From Chitinophagaceae bacterium (GTDB lineage Bacteria > Bacteroidota > Bacteroidia > Chitinophagales > Chitinophagaceae), in the NCBI GenBank assembly GCA_019745155.1, contig JAIETM010000004.1, positions 248,001 to 312,000 on the forward strand: a stretch of 64,000 nucleotides of DNA, read 5' to 3'. The notes under the pieces were generated by a model that saw only the letters and a list, made by a program, of their open reading frames with translations, searched no databases and was not told the origin of the DNA. A program made the position numbers and the translations under genes. How positions within the stretch are numbered: position 1 is the stretch's first letter; every line of letters starts with the position of its first letter. Below, piece after piece: positions 9,258-18,220 of the stretch.

Positions 9258-10241
9258 CTAATTTTTAACCAAAACCCAGTTATTGTGGACAATAATGGCC
9301 ACCGCCAACCAGAATAATAGGTTGGGAATCAATAACCTTTTTGGATAAAGGAACCCGCAGGAAGCAAAAGCGGCTGCTGGCACCAATAACAAAATGGCTG
9401 CATGAATATCTGCCCCGCTGAAAATAAGCGGTACCGGCAGTAGCAAAAGGAGCATCACAATCAACACACTCCAGCTTTTTCTGATTTGAATAACCATACG
9501 AGCATTCTGCCATTGCCAGTAATAAAACCCATTCAATACGATAAGTATAAACAAACCCACCGCACTCCAATACCAAGCATCTGCACCCTGTACCACATCC
9601 AAGAAAATTCCAAGGTTGGGCATGTAATCATTAATGGCAGCAAGTTGATTGGTTAAAAAGAGATAGGAAGCCATGAAATAATAAGGTAACACAACACCCA
9701 TGAGCAAGACCACCCATTCTGCAGGCCTGAAAGGACGTACCACAGCCAATGCAAACAAGACCACCACCACCATCATAGCAGTTGGATGATAGGCCATAAT
9801 CGTAAGGCTGATCAGCAACCCGGTATTAAATAGTAATGACTTAGGCGATTGATGGCTGTACAACTTAGTGAGCATGGTAAAGACCAACATGATCAGGGAA
9901 TTCGATACCAATGCCGGCGAAAGCACAGACCACTCAGGGAAAAACCCAGTGAATAAGATGTAGGCCATCGCCGTAGTAAATGCGTTGGTATGCAACATCT
10001 TAAAATTATTCAACAGCACATTGAGCTGTATGGCCTGTAACAAGACCAATGCATGATATATCCAAATCAATGCCCAAGCTGGTGTTTGCGAAAGAAAGCG
10101 TCTCAACAAAAGTGAAAGCACGCCATCATCTCCTGTTGACAACATTGGGGGCACCATAAAAAAATGTGCATGCACGCCCAAGCTCAACAACAAAAGCAGT
10201 ATCAGTACAATTAATGAGTTATCCCTAAATAGAAAAACCAC
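9258..10241 (-). CDS. Polytopic membrane protein, DUF6427-like
   Basis: 327 residues, almost entirely hydrophobic, with about nine to ten predicted membrane helices separated by short loops. Segments such as AMAYILFTGFFPEWSVLSPA and YHPTAMMVVVVLFALAVVRP resemble the Bacteroidota family DUF6427, which has no known function; I hold that assignment loosely. No catalytic residues stand out. It lies 11 bp downstream of the secreted-protein gene and 49 bp upstream of purQ, in the same minus-strand operon. Possible roles are a transporter or an envelope-assembly protein. Confidence 0.65.
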   Translation of the reverse strand: MVFLFRDNSLIVLILLLLLSLGVHAHFFMVPPMLSTGDDGVLSLLLRRFLSQTPAWALIWIYHALVLLQAIQLNVLLNNFKMLHTNAFTTAMAYILFTGFFPEWSVLSPALVSNSLIMLVFTMLTKLYSHQSPKSLLFNTGLLISLTIMAYHPTAMMVVVVLFALAVVRPFRPAEWVVLLMGVVLPYYFMASYLFLTNQLAAINDYMPNLGIFLDVVQGADAWYWSAVGLFILIVLNGFYYWQWQNARMVIQIRKSWSVLIVMLLLLLPVPLIFSGADIHAAILLLVPAAAFASCGFLYPKRLLIPNLLFWLAVAIIVHNNWVLVKN

Positions 10242-10252
10242 GCAGCTAGGTG

Positions 10253-11818
10253 TTAAAGGTCAATTTTAGCAAAGCAAATGAAATTCCGGAACATACTGGG
10301 CATAATCAATTGCCTTGCACCCACTTGCTTAGCATGTCTGGGCATAAAATCATGGCCTTTGTCGATATTGCGGAAAGTTGGGTTTCTGATCAACTGTCCA
10401 TCAGGTGTTAAACTTTGATCAGACAAGACCATTGTACGCTTCTCCTGTACGTTAAAGAGAAAATGAATTTGTCCGCCCATGACGACTGATCCAAAGCCGA
10501 TGAAATTATCTGTATTGTCATCAAACTGCGATTTGCGGATCATATTACTCCACTCCAGTTTACCACTTGCATCAAAACCCAATAAGGCTACATTGTCTGC
10601 ATAAAAGCGTGTAACGGAATTGCCGCCCATGCCACCGGGCGTTCCCCAAGGGCTCAATCCCCAGTTCATCGAATTCATACCACCCCAAGCCCAGGGACTG
10701 TTCCATGCCCATGGATTTCCCCACATATAATAATCCGCGGGTGACCAAAATGGCGAGCCGTACAACAAATCCCATCTACTCAACTGTCCACCTCTGGAAC
10801 TGCTATACATACTCTCTGCTGTGAGGATAAAGCCTCCGTCTTTTCGCAGAATAACATTGCGGATATAAAAGTCATTAAATGCTGTTTTAATACTGGTTTC
10901 ATTCTTGGCTTCTGCGCGCAGGTTATCATTGAATAAAACCGTTGTATTCAGGGCTTCCTTCCGGCCAGCTTTATCGTAGATAGCAATGTATAAACCATCA
11001 ATATTGCCGCGGCGCATCTTGCTGAAGAAAGAAGTAATGAGGTATTTCTTATTCAGGTTGTCCACCTTAACGCGAATATCATCAAGGTTAATCGTTGGCA
11101 ATTGCAAATCGGTGATTAAAAACTCATCATCGATGGCCGATTTATAAATCAGCGACAGCTTATTGATATTATCATTCTGCGCACTACCTGAAGCGCGAAG
11201 GAAAACCAAATCACCCTCATTATCTACCTGAAACTCTTCCAGAAAATCATTACGCTCTGGCATGTTTACCACAAAGCGTGTTTTCCGCAGCAAGTCCAGC
11301 TGCTTATCAAACAGCATGGTGGTTACTGTATGTGCCTTATCATTCTTCGCGTTGATTTTGTATGCCAGAATCTTGCTCTTATCCTCACTGAAAATAACCG
11401 TGTAAATTCTGTTATTAGAAGAAAAAGTTACGTCTGTTGTATCCATGATAACCGGCTCACCGACTTTCTTGCCTTTGTCATCCATTTTCACCGCCATACA
11501 GTACACGATATTTCTTTTCTGGTACTGGTAGAACATGTAGTAGAAGTCGGGGAAAGCCAGAAAGTCGGCATTAAAGATGCGATCAGGTAAAAAATCAAGG
11601 CGATTCTTCTCTACCTGACGCATTTCTGCATCGTAGATAGCCACATAATGCATATCGCGGTAGCCCTTGTAGATATGGAATTGTCCGCTCAGCTTTCCAA
11701 TCACTTCAAAATTCATGCTTCTAACATCGTCGCGGTCGGGCTCAGAATAAATGATTCGCTGGGCCTGAGTACCGGAAAGGGCAAAGAGTAAAAAAAAGGC
11801 TACAAACAAAACGCGCAT
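10253..11818 (-). CDS. Secreted/periplasmic protein of unknown function with W/G/M/P-rich insert
   Basis: 521 residues with a signal peptide (cleavage after GTQA, mature Q20). The body is beta-rich, with repeated patterns of the form YxVIFSEDKSK and FQVDNEGDLVFLRA spaced like propeller blades. Residues about 352-400 are a striking low-complexity insert (YYMWGNPWAWNSPWAWGG and following) rich in W, G, M and P. I do not recognise a named family. A strong SD (AGGAGGAG, about 4 bp before ATG) and a well-formed promoter (11850-11879) precede it. It is the first gene of a five-gene operon ending with dsbD. Confidence 0.7.
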   Translation of the reverse strand: MRVLFVAFFLLFALSGTQAQRIIYSEPDRDDVRSMNFEVIGKLSGQFHIYKGYRDMHYVAIYDAEMRQVEKNRLDFLPDRIFNADFLAFPDFYYMFYQYQKRNIVYCMAVKMDDKGKKVGEPVIMDTTDVTFSSNNRIYTVIFSEDKSKILAYKINAKNDKAHTVTTMLFDKQLDLLRKTRFVVNMPERNDFLEEFQVDNEGDLVFLRASGSAQNDNINKLSLIYKSAIDDEFLITDLQLPTINLDDIRVKVDNLNKKYLITSFFSKMRRGNIDGLYIAIYDKAGRKEALNTTVLFNDNLRAEAKNETSIKTAFNDFYIRNVILRKDGGFILTAESMYSSSRGGQLSRWDLLYGSPFWSPADYYMWGNPWAWNSPWAWGGMNSMNWGLSPWGTPGGMGGNSVTRFYADNVALLGFDASGKLEWSNMIRKSQFDDNTDNFIGFGSVVMGGQIHFLFNVQEKRTMVLSDQSLTPDGQLIRNPTFRNIDKGHDFMPRHAKQVGARQLIMPSMFRNFICFAKIDL

Positions 11819-11849
11819 ATCTCCTCCTGTCTTTAAATAGTCAGATACT

Positions 11850-11879
11850 CAAATGTACGTTTTGTTGCCTGCCTTCAAA
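11850..11879 (-). promoter_or_regulatory. Bacteroidota-type promoter of the 11818-6139 operon
   Basis: Minus strand: TTTG (11879-11876), an 18-nt spacer, then TACATTTG (11857-11850). This matches the primary-sigma consensus TTTG-N17-23-TAnnTTTG. Start of transcription is expected around 11843, giving a leader of about 25 nt. Confidence 0.65.
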
Positions 11880-11918
11880 GGGTTTGTCGCAAAAGGCTTG
11901 CAAAACTTTGGCAAAACA

Positions 11919-11951
11919 TTGGAGCATGGAAAGTGAATTATTATACATTTG
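11919..11951 (+). promoter_or_regulatory. Bacteroidota-type promoter of kup
   Basis: TTGG (11919-11922), a 21-nt spacer, then an exact TAnnTTTG element TACATTTG (11944-11951). Expected transcription start is near 11958, about 35 nt before the GTG start of kup. Confidence 0.55.
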
Positions 11952-11992
11952 TTAAGGAATCATTTTGATCCATTTCACCAATACCGCTTTTT

Positions 11993-13978
11993 GTGGGCAA
12001 GCATATCAGCAAAGTCTCTGCTGCAGGTTTATTAGTTGCACTTGGCATTATCTACGGAGATATCGGCACATCCCCCCTCTACGTGTTAAAAGCCATTATT
12101 GATGACAAACCCATTACCGAACAACTGGTGCTGGGCGGTTTATCCTGTATCATTTGGACGCTGACGCTGCAGACTACTGTAAAGTATGTAATCCTCACCC
12201 TTAGGGCAGACAACCGTGGGGAAGGTGGTATTTTCAGTTTGTATACACTTGTTAGACGCAGAAGAAAGTGGTTGGTTTTACCTGCCATGATTGGTGGCGC
12301 AGCTTTGCTGGCCGATGGGATGATTACACCACCTATCTCTGTTACATCTGCTGTAGAAGGTTTGAGACAGCTGAAAGGCCTGAGCGATATTTCTACTATG
12401 ACGATTGTTTACATTGTTATTGCTATTCTGGCAGTATTGTTCTTCCTGCAGCAATTTGGTTCAGCATCTATTGGTAAGCTCTTTGGCCCCATCATGTTGA
12501 TCTGGTTTACCATGTTGGCTATTTTGGGTATTGCTCACTTGACTGATTACATCAGCATCTTCAAAGCATTTAACCCTTATTATGCTTTTGATTTGCTCAC
12601 CAACTACCCCAAGGGTTTCTGGATCTTAGGCGCTGTATTTCTTTGTACCACAGGTGCGGAAGCTTTGTATAGTGATCTTGGCCATTGTGGTCGTGACAAT
12701 ATCCGTATGTCATGGGCATTTGTGAAAACCTGCTTGATCTTGAACTATCTGGGGCAGGGTGCTTGGTTATTGGCTGAACACAGTGGTGAGGTTTTCAATA
12801 CGAATGTTGATTTAAGTGTTAACCCTTTCTTCAATATCATGCCACAGTGGTTTAAACTGGTGGGCATTATCATCGCCACATCGGCTGCCATCATCGCCAG
12901 CCAAGCATTGATCAGCGGTTCCTTTACCCTGATCAGTGAAGCCATGCGCCTGAACCTTTGGCCAAAGTTGAAGATCAACTATCCTACTGAAGAAAGAGGC
13001 CAGCTCTTTATTACAGGCATCAACGTACTGTTATTCCTAGGTTGTGTTGGCATTGTGCTATTCTTCAAAGACTCATCCAAGATGGAAGCCGCTTACGGTT
13101 TAGCGATCACTTTGTGTATGATCAGTACCACCATTCTGTTTGCCAATTATATGGTATTACACCGCGTGAATGCAGCATTGGTCTGGTTGTTCCTGATCAC
13201 TTTTGCTGTAATTGAGGGCAGTTTTTTGTTTGCCAATCTCGATAAATTTCCTCACGGTGGTTATGTGGCACTGATTGTAGGCGGTGGCTTATTTGCCGTA
13301 ATGTATGTTTGGTTCAGGAGTAGAAAAATCAAGAACCGCTATGTGGAGTTTGTGCGATTGGAACACTATGTTCCGATGATTCAGGAACTCAGTAATGATA
13401 AGAGCATCCCCAAATATGCTACCCACCTCGTGTATATGACCAGTGCCAATAACCCCAAAGAAATTGAGCATAAAATCATTTACTCCATCCTGAACAAAAA
13501 ACCCAAGCGTGCCGATATCTACTGGTTTGTACACGTAGATGTATTAGATGATCCTTATACCTGCGAATACAGTGTAGATCATATCATCCCAAATGACATT
13601 ATTCGTGTAGAGTTTCGTCTTGGTTTCCGTGTGGAACAACGCATCAACCTGATGTTCCGCAAAGTGGTGGAAGATTTGGTACACAACAAAGAAGTGAATA
13701 TCACTTCACGCTACGAAAGTTTAGAGCGCAACAATGTAGTCGGCGATTTCCAATTCATCGTTTTGGAAAAATACTTGAGCCAGGATAATGAGCTACCATT
13801 CCTAGAGCGCATCATCATGAAGATCTATTTCTGGTTGAAGGAAGTGAGCCTTGGCGAAGAGCGTGGCTTTGGTCTTGACCCCAGTAATGTAACCATCGAG
13901 AAATTCCCGCTCATTGTGGCACCTGTATCCAATATGCGTCTCACCAGAATTTTCAACGAGTACGCGGAAGAAGAATGA
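11993..13978 (+). CDS. kup: KUP-family potassium uptake protein
   Basis: Inner-membrane K+/H+ symporter of 661 residues. The N-terminus has the KUP hallmark GIIYGDIGTSPLYVLKAI. About twelve hydrophobic helices cover residues 8-450, including TTGAEALYSDLGHCGRDNIR and LISGSFTLISEAMRLNLWPK. A soluble C-terminal region of about 200 residues follows. An in-frame stop lies at 11966-11968 and no ATG precedes the conserved block, so the start is GTG at 11993. The 3' end overlaps the rhodanese gene by 4 bp (ATGA), suggesting translational coupling. Confidence 0.95.
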   Translation: MGKHISKVSAAGLLVALGIIYGDIGTSPLYVLKAIIDDKPITEQLVLGGLSCIIWTLTLQTTVKYVILTLRADNRGEGGIFSLYTLVRRRRKWLVLPAMIGGAALLADGMITPPISVTSAVEGLRQLKGLSDISTMTIVYIVIAILAVLFFLQQFGSASIGKLFGPIMLIWFTMLAILGIAHLTDYISIFKAFNPYYAFDLLTNYPKGFWILGAVFLCTTGAEALYSDLGHCGRDNIRMSWAFVKTCLILNYLGQGAWLLAEHSGEVFNTNVDLSVNPFFNIMPQWFKLVGIIIATSAAIIASQALISGSFTLISEAMRLNLWPKLKINYPTEERGQLFITGINVLLFLGCVGIVLFFKDSSKMEAAYGLAITLCMISTTILFANYMVLHRVNAALVWLFLITFAVIEGSFLFANLDKFPHGGYVALIVGGGLFAVMYVWFRSRKIKNRYVEFVRLEHYVPMIQELSNDKSIPKYATHLVYMTSANNPKEIEHKIIYSILNKKPKRADIYWFVHVDVLDDPYTCEYSVDHIIPNDIIRVEFRLGFRVEQRINLMFRKVVEDLVHNKEVNITSRYESLERNNVVGDFQFIVLEKYLSQDNELPFLERIIMKIYFWLKEVSLGEERGFGLDPSNVTIEKFPLIVAPVSNMRLTRIFNEYAEEE

Positions 13979-14283
13979 AGCAGATTAGTGCAACAGATTT
14001 AGCAGCAGCATTACAAAGTGCTACACCACCAGTATTACTGGATGTGCGTGAAGATTTTGAACGGGAAGCATTCCATATTGGCGGCATCTGGATTCCATTG
14101 GCAGAACTCATCCATCAAAAAGACCGCATCCCTCAGGATCAGCCGGTAGTCATCTATTGCCGCAAAGGCATCAGAAGCCTGATTGCAATTCAGAAACTGG
14201 AGGACCGCTTTGGTTTCGATAACCTTATTAACCTGGAAGGTGGTATGGATGCCTGGCATAAAGCTGGATTGGCACGCCCCTGA
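13975..14283 (+). CDS. Single-domain rhodanese-like protein
   Basis: 102-residue rhodanese domain. It begins with the CH2A-like VLLDVREDFEREAFHIGGIWI block and has the active-site loop around C62 (YCRKGIRS), then LINLEGGMDAWHKAG. Such proteins carry sulfur as a cysteine persulfide; the acceptor is unknown here. There is no signal peptide, so it is cytoplasmic. Its start codon overlaps the kup stop by 4 bp. Confidence 0.92.
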   Translation: MKQISATDLAAALQSATPPVLLDVREDFEREAFHIGGIWIPLAELIHQKDRIPQDQPVVIYCRKGIRSLIAIQKLEDRFGFDNLINLEGGMDAWHKAGLARP

Positions 14284-14327
14284 TATTTTCAACTGAAAGG
14301 ACTAACTTACAAGCAACCGCTACTGCT

Positions 14328-15113
14328 ATGGGCACGATTGAAATCGTCATCATTGCCTATTTGGCTATTCTATTGATTGCTTATCTGGTTCAGGAGAAAT
14401 TCATCTTCAAACCGGAAAAGCTACCGCAGGATTTTACCTACCAGTATGAAGCGCCTTTTGAAGAATTGTTTTTTGATGTAGCACCGGGTGTGCGTATTAA
14501 TGGACTTCACTTTTATTGCAAAGAACCCAAGGGTTTGATTTTATACTTCCACGGAAACACGAGAAGTATTAAGGGCTGGGCCAAGTATGCTAAGGATTTC
14601 TATCGATATAATTACGATGTGATACTGGTTGATTATCGTGGCTTTGGCAAGAGCACAGGTAAACGCAGTGAGAAAGAAATGTTGAAAGACATGCAGTGGG
14701 TTTATCTTAAACTGCTGGAGAAATATCCTGAAGAACATTTGCTGGTGTATGGAAGAAGTATGGGCAGTGGCTTTGCTACAAAAATCGCGGCTGATAATCG
14801 CCCGCGCTACTTGATACTCGATGCACCTTACTACAGTTTTATCAAAGTAGCAGAACGGTTTACGCCTTTTCTACCACACCGAATTTTACTGCGCTATCAC
14901 TTAAGAACAGATCGCTGGATTACCCGTGTGCAATGCCATACCTATATCATTCATGGCACGCGCGACTGGCTCATACCCATCAAACACAGTAAAAAACTGC
15001 AAGCCATCAATCCCAGAAAAATCACCCTGATTACCATTGAAGGTGGCGGGCACAATAACCTACCTTCTTTTCCGGAATACCACAACTTTATCCGCGATAT
15101 CCTCAAGTACTGA
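14328..15113 (+). CDS. Alpha/beta hydrolase, membrane-anchored (BEM46/ABHD13-like)
   Basis: 261 residues. One N-terminal membrane helix (about 4-20) precedes an alpha/beta hydrolase fold. Seen are the oxyanion segment YFHGNTRS, VDYRGFGKSTGKRSE, nucleophile S144 in YGRSMGSG, an acidic candidate in HGTRDWLIP and the catalytic His in GGGHNNLP. The substrate is unknown; this family includes esterases, thioesterases and peptidases. The next gene encodes a close relative with the same layout, so they look like a tandem duplication. Confidence 0.85.
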   Translation: MGTIEIVIIAYLAILLIAYLVQEKFIFKPEKLPQDFTYQYEAPFEELFFDVAPGVRINGLHFYCKEPKGLILYFHGNTRSIKGWAKYAKDFYRYNYDVILVDYRGFGKSTGKRSEKEMLKDMQWVYLKLLEKYPEEHLLVYGRSMGSGFATKIAADNRPRYLILDAPYYSFIKVAERFTPFLPHRILLRYHLRTDRWITRVQCHTYIIHGTRDWLIPIKHSKKLQAINPRKITLITIEGGGHNNLPSFPEYHNFIRDILKY

Positions 15114-15133
15114 TCAAGACCTATTTTTACACG

Positions 15134-15937
15134 GTGAATCAACCCAATTATCGCTGGCTTAAACTTTTCCTACTCTGCTATGCAGTAGGTGGCATTATTC
15201 TCTTTTATACACAAGACAAACTCCTCTTCCATCCTGAACCGGTTGCTGCTTATCATGTATATGATTTTCCCAAACCATACGAAGAACAGTTCATCACTTA
15301 CGATAGTACTACCCAATTTCACTTGGTGAAATTTCCTGCCAGCACAGATAGCACCAAGGGTGTTGTGTTGTACTTCCATGGTAACAGAAAAAATATTAGC
15401 CACTACGCCAAGTATGCCCAACTATTTACCAAATATGGGTATGCGGTATGGATGTGCGATTATCCCGGCTTTGGTAAATCTGTGGGACAAAGAACAGAAA
15501 CTGTTCTCTACGATGAGGCTGAGCAGGTATACAAACTAGCCCGACAGCAATACGAGAAACAACAAATTGTCATCTATGGAAAATCACTGGGCACAGGCAT
15601 TGCGAGTTATCTCGCATCAAAGCGTGATTGCAAACAACTATTTCTAGAAACGCCTTATTATAGTATTACCTCATTGGCAAGACAATTTGCGTTTATCTAC
15701 CCTATTGGACAATTGATGGCTTATACAATTCCACAAGCTGAATACCTGAAAAAAGTGACAGCACCCATCACCATTGTGCATGGCACCAACGATTGGACAA
15801 CCTTTTACAGCAATGCACTGAGGTTAAAAAAATCATTCAAGCCGGGAGATCAATTCATCACCATTCGCGGTGGTAAACACAATGGACTAACCGATTCACT
15901 CCAAGTGCAGCAGGCTATTCAACAAGCTTTACAGTAA
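15134..15937 (+). CDS. Alpha/beta hydrolase, membrane-anchored, paralogue of preceding gene
   Basis: 267 residues, same architecture as its neighbour: membrane helix (about 10-26), YFHGNRKN, CDYPGFGKSVGQRTE, nucleophile S151 in YGKSLGTG, HGTNDWTTFY and GGKHNGL. The start is GTG at 15134, 20 bp after the preceding stop, and no better ATG is in frame nearby. The two genes share order of motifs and similar loop lengths but are clearly diverged, so any duplication is old. It ends directly against a convergent gene. Confidence 0.83.
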   Translation: MNQPNYRWLKLFLLCYAVGGIILFYTQDKLLFHPEPVAAYHVYDFPKPYEEQFITYDSTTQFHLVKFPASTDSTKGVVLYFHGNRKNISHYAKYAQLFTKYGYAVWMCDYPGFGKSVGQRTETVLYDEAEQVYKLARQQYEKQQIVIYGKSLGTGIASYLASKRDCKQLFLETPYYSITSLARQFAFIYPIGQLMAYTIPQAEYLKKVTAPITIVHGTNDWTTFYSNALRLKKSFKPGDQFITIRGGKHNGLTDSLQVQQAIQQALQ

Positions 15938-16465
15938 TTAGGTACCCGAAGGCGGATTGATGCCCACCCATATTTGCAGATAATCTTCCACGCGTGCATC
16001 TACTGGTCGGTTACTCTGCAAGCCCGGCCTCCATTGTGGCATCTTCAAGAAGAGTTGCTTGATTGCTTTATCGAAATAATCTTTCTGGCTATTGAAATAT
16101 TTCAATGTTCTTGCCTGATCTGATTTGGGATTGCGCGTAATGGCTACACGATCAAACTCGGGCTGTCCAACAAAACCATTTCTATCAACTGTAAATGAAA
16201 AACAAATACGGATATACATCGCCGTATCACCGCGACTCACTGTTTGTGCCAACACTGTATCAAATGCAGGGAAATTGCGGAAATAATAACGTTTGAGTGA
16301 ATCTGCACCAAACGTGAATACCGGCGGCTTATCCATATAGCGCGCTTCAAACAAGCGATCAAAAAAGCGTGTATCCACCAAATTACCCATACGGTCGCCA
16401 CCATCCTGTGCTTTCACCAAACTAAGTGCCATAACACACACCAAGAACAAATAAACTTTACGCAT
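15938..16465 (-). CDS. Small secreted protein with TonB C-terminal-like domain
   Basis: 175 residues from the Met at 16465 (MRKVYLFLVCVMALSLVKAQ), which gives a clean signal peptide. The open frame extends 16 codons upstream, but those overlap the neighbouring gene. The C-terminal half (FTVDRNGFVGQPEFD, then KMPQWRPGLQSNRPVDARVE) resembles the TonB C-terminal domain, in which a PxWxPG-like turn is typical. There is no N-terminal anchor or proline-rich spacer, so it is not a conventional energy transducer. Role unknown, periplasmic or outer-membrane associated. Confidence 0.7.
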   Translation of the reverse strand: MRKVYLFLVCVMALSLVKAQDGGDRMGNLVDTRFFDRLFEARYMDKPPVFTFGADSLKRYYFRNFPAFDTVLAQTVSRGDTAMYIRICFSFTVDRNGFVGQPEFDRVAITRNPKSDQARTLKYFNSQKDYFDKAIKQLFLKMPQWRPGLQSNRPVDARVEDYLQIWVGINPPSGT

Positions 16466-16466
16466 C

Positions 16467-17183
16467 TTACACAACTTTAAAAGCGGTGAAATAATAATTA
16501 TTTGCCGCAGCAATCAATTCCAGATTGATATAGTAGCTGCTGACAAAATCCAGATATGCTTTGAACTCATGCGTAGGCACAATGAACTCATCAAAGAAAA
16601 TAATATCACCTTTTTTGAGGTAAGGCGCCATCGTCGTTAACGCATATAAGGTTGCTGAATACAAATCCGCATCCATCATCAACACATTGCGCTTGCTATT
16701 ATCCAGGCTTGGTAAAAAAGGTGGCAGACTCTGCTGAAACAGTCCCTTGTGAAAACTGCCTCTCGCATCATTAATTTCTGGCAGTGCATGATTGCTACTG
16801 AAGGAGCCTTTTTTGAAAGGCCCCCAATCCTCGGGTAAACCATCAAACGTATCAAAGCCATAAAAGCGGCTGTCGGCATGATCATTCTTCGATAACCACC
16901 ACTTGAATGATTCACCCCATGCCACACCAAACTCCAGATAATTAATTGGCGCATGATTCAATCCTTCCTGATCAATCACCCACTGGTACATTTTATTCCT
17001 GCGGAAATAATCCCACTTGCAGGGAAAATCATTGTACGCTACTTTTCGATTGTTGTAAGCCCATGCAGAAAAGCGCGTTAGGTAATATAGATTGGCAAAA
17101 GCCCCGGACAACCAGCCAAACACCCGATGCAATTGCAAGTAAACAAACAACAATTTGGTATAGCGAATGAAAAAGAGTTTCAT
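16467..17183 (-). CDS. TylF/MycF-like class I SAM-dependent methyltransferase
   Basis: 238 residues from Met at 17183 (MKLFFIRYTK); a 12-residue longer start at 17219 is possible. SAM-binding and metal-site motifs of the macrocin O-methyltransferase family are visible: YLEFGVAWGESFKWW, YGFDTFDGLPEDWG, VLMMDADLYSATLYAL and KKGDIIFFDEF. The family methylates hydroxyls, often on sugars of natural products or surface glycans. No glycan cluster is adjacent, so the substrate is open. Its stop is 1 bp before the start of the next minus-strand gene. Confidence 0.82.
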   Translation of the reverse strand: MKLFFIRYTKLLFVYLQLHRVFGWLSGAFANLYYLTRFSAWAYNNRKVAYNDFPCKWDYFRRNKMYQWVIDQEGLNHAPINYLEFGVAWGESFKWWLSKNDHADSRFYGFDTFDGLPEDWGPFKKGSFSSNHALPEINDARGSFHKGLFQQSLPPFLPSLDNSKRNVLMMDADLYSATLYALTTMAPYLKKGDIIFFDEFIVPTHEFKAYLDFVSSYYINLELIAAANNYYFTAFKVV

Positions 17184-17249
17184 GTGTTTGCCAGTGGCGA
17201 TGATGAAGAATTGGAGCAAATTAAGGCTTTCCTACTGCATGCAAAAGCA

Positions 17250-18158
17250 TTACAGCCGTTTCAGCACAACTTGTTTTTTAGTGATGCTAATGCTGTGCTG
17301 CATACCCACACAAAGCGGATAATTGCGCTCAGTATGACTCACAGGAAAATCAAAACAAATAGGATAGCTGTATTCCTTCACCTGTTCTTTGATGATAGTA
17401 AGGATATCTTGCCCAAATGGTGTGGTGGTATCCTTCATTTCTGTGAAGCCACCGATGATCAGCGCTGCCAAACCATCCAAGATGCCAGCTCTTTTCAGTT
17501 GAATGAACATGCGGTCGATATTGTAGAGATACTCACCCACATCTTCCAGAAACAAGATCTTGCCCTTTGTCTTGAAAGCCGATTTCGTTCCAACCAGATG
17601 CGCTACCAACGATAAATTGCCACCTACCAGTTCGCCACTAGCTTGTCCCAATTGATTCAACGCATGTGCATCGGCAACATATCGATAGGCTTTACCCAGC
17701 AATGCCGGTTTCAAAGCCTGTACAAAGGGTGTATCCACTCCTCCATCATTAAAAGCACCCGCCATGGGTGAATGCAAAGAAGCAGTTTTGAGTTTGGTGT
17801 ACAATTCCGCATGCAGCACGGTGATGTCACTATACCCAATAATCCACTTGGGCTGCTTTTTGAATTTGGTCCAATCAAGCTGATCAATGATTCGGCTCAC
17901 GCCATAACCACCACGGCCACACAAAATGGCTTTTACGGAAGCATCATCCAGCATTTGCTGCAAATCGGCGAGTCTTTCTGCATCTGTTCCGGAGAAATAA
18001 TGATGCTGATGACCTAAGGTCTTGCCAATTTTTACCTGAAAGCCCCATTGTTGCAGGGTGCTAATACAAATAGCCGCATTTTTGGCGGGCATATAGCCGG
18101 CCGGACAAACAATCCCAATGGTATCGCCTTTTTTCAGCGGCGCTGGAACACGAATCAT
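17250..18158 (-). CDS. LD-carboxypeptidase, peptidase family S66
   Basis: 302 residues. LD-carboxypeptidases remove the terminal D-Ala from murein tetrapeptides during peptidoglycan recycling; MccF immunity proteins are in the same family. Seen are the N-terminal GDTIGIVCPAG, the GRGGYGVSRIIDQLDW motif, nucleophile S110 in IIGYSDITVLH, a conserved LFLEDVGEYLYNIDRM stretch and the catalytic His in FPVSHTERNYPLCVG. No signal peptide, so it is cytoplasmic, consistent with recycling. It is divergent from metG across 62 bp. Confidence 0.92.
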   Translation of the reverse strand: MIRVPAPLKKGDTIGIVCPAGYMPAKNAAICISTLQQWGFQVKIGKTLGHQHHYFSGTDAERLADLQQMLDDASVKAILCGRGGYGVSRIIDQLDWTKFKKQPKWIIGYSDITVLHAELYTKLKTASLHSPMAGAFNDGGVDTPFVQALKPALLGKAYRYVADAHALNQLGQASGELVGGNLSLVAHLVGTKSAFKTKGKILFLEDVGEYLYNIDRMFIQLKRAGILDGLAALIIGGFTEMKDTTTPFGQDILTIIKEQVKEYSYPICFDFPVSHTERNYPLCVGMQHSISITKKQVVLKRL

Positions 18159-18194
18159 GCAACAATATTAAAGCTTCAGGCCGGAACGAATGCT

Positions 18195-18202
18195 TATTTT
18201 TG
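18195..18202 (+). promoter_or_regulatory. Candidate -7 element of metG promoter
   Basis: Exact TAnnTTTG element TATTTTTG, 18 nt before the metG ATG at 18221. No clear -33 TTTG is present. It argues against any start upstream of 18221, because the in-frame TTG at 18200 lies inside this box. Confidence 0.4.
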
Positions 18203-18220
18203 CACTCTTTTGAAGCAACT

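Noticed and set aside
9209-9292. Longer start for purQ
   Set aside because: Adds 28 atypical residues before the canonical MKFGVVVF start and overlaps the upstream gene.
17127-17615. 162-codon plus-strand frame across the methyltransferase and LD-carboxypeptidase genes
   Set aside because: Antisense to conserved catalytic regions of both genes.
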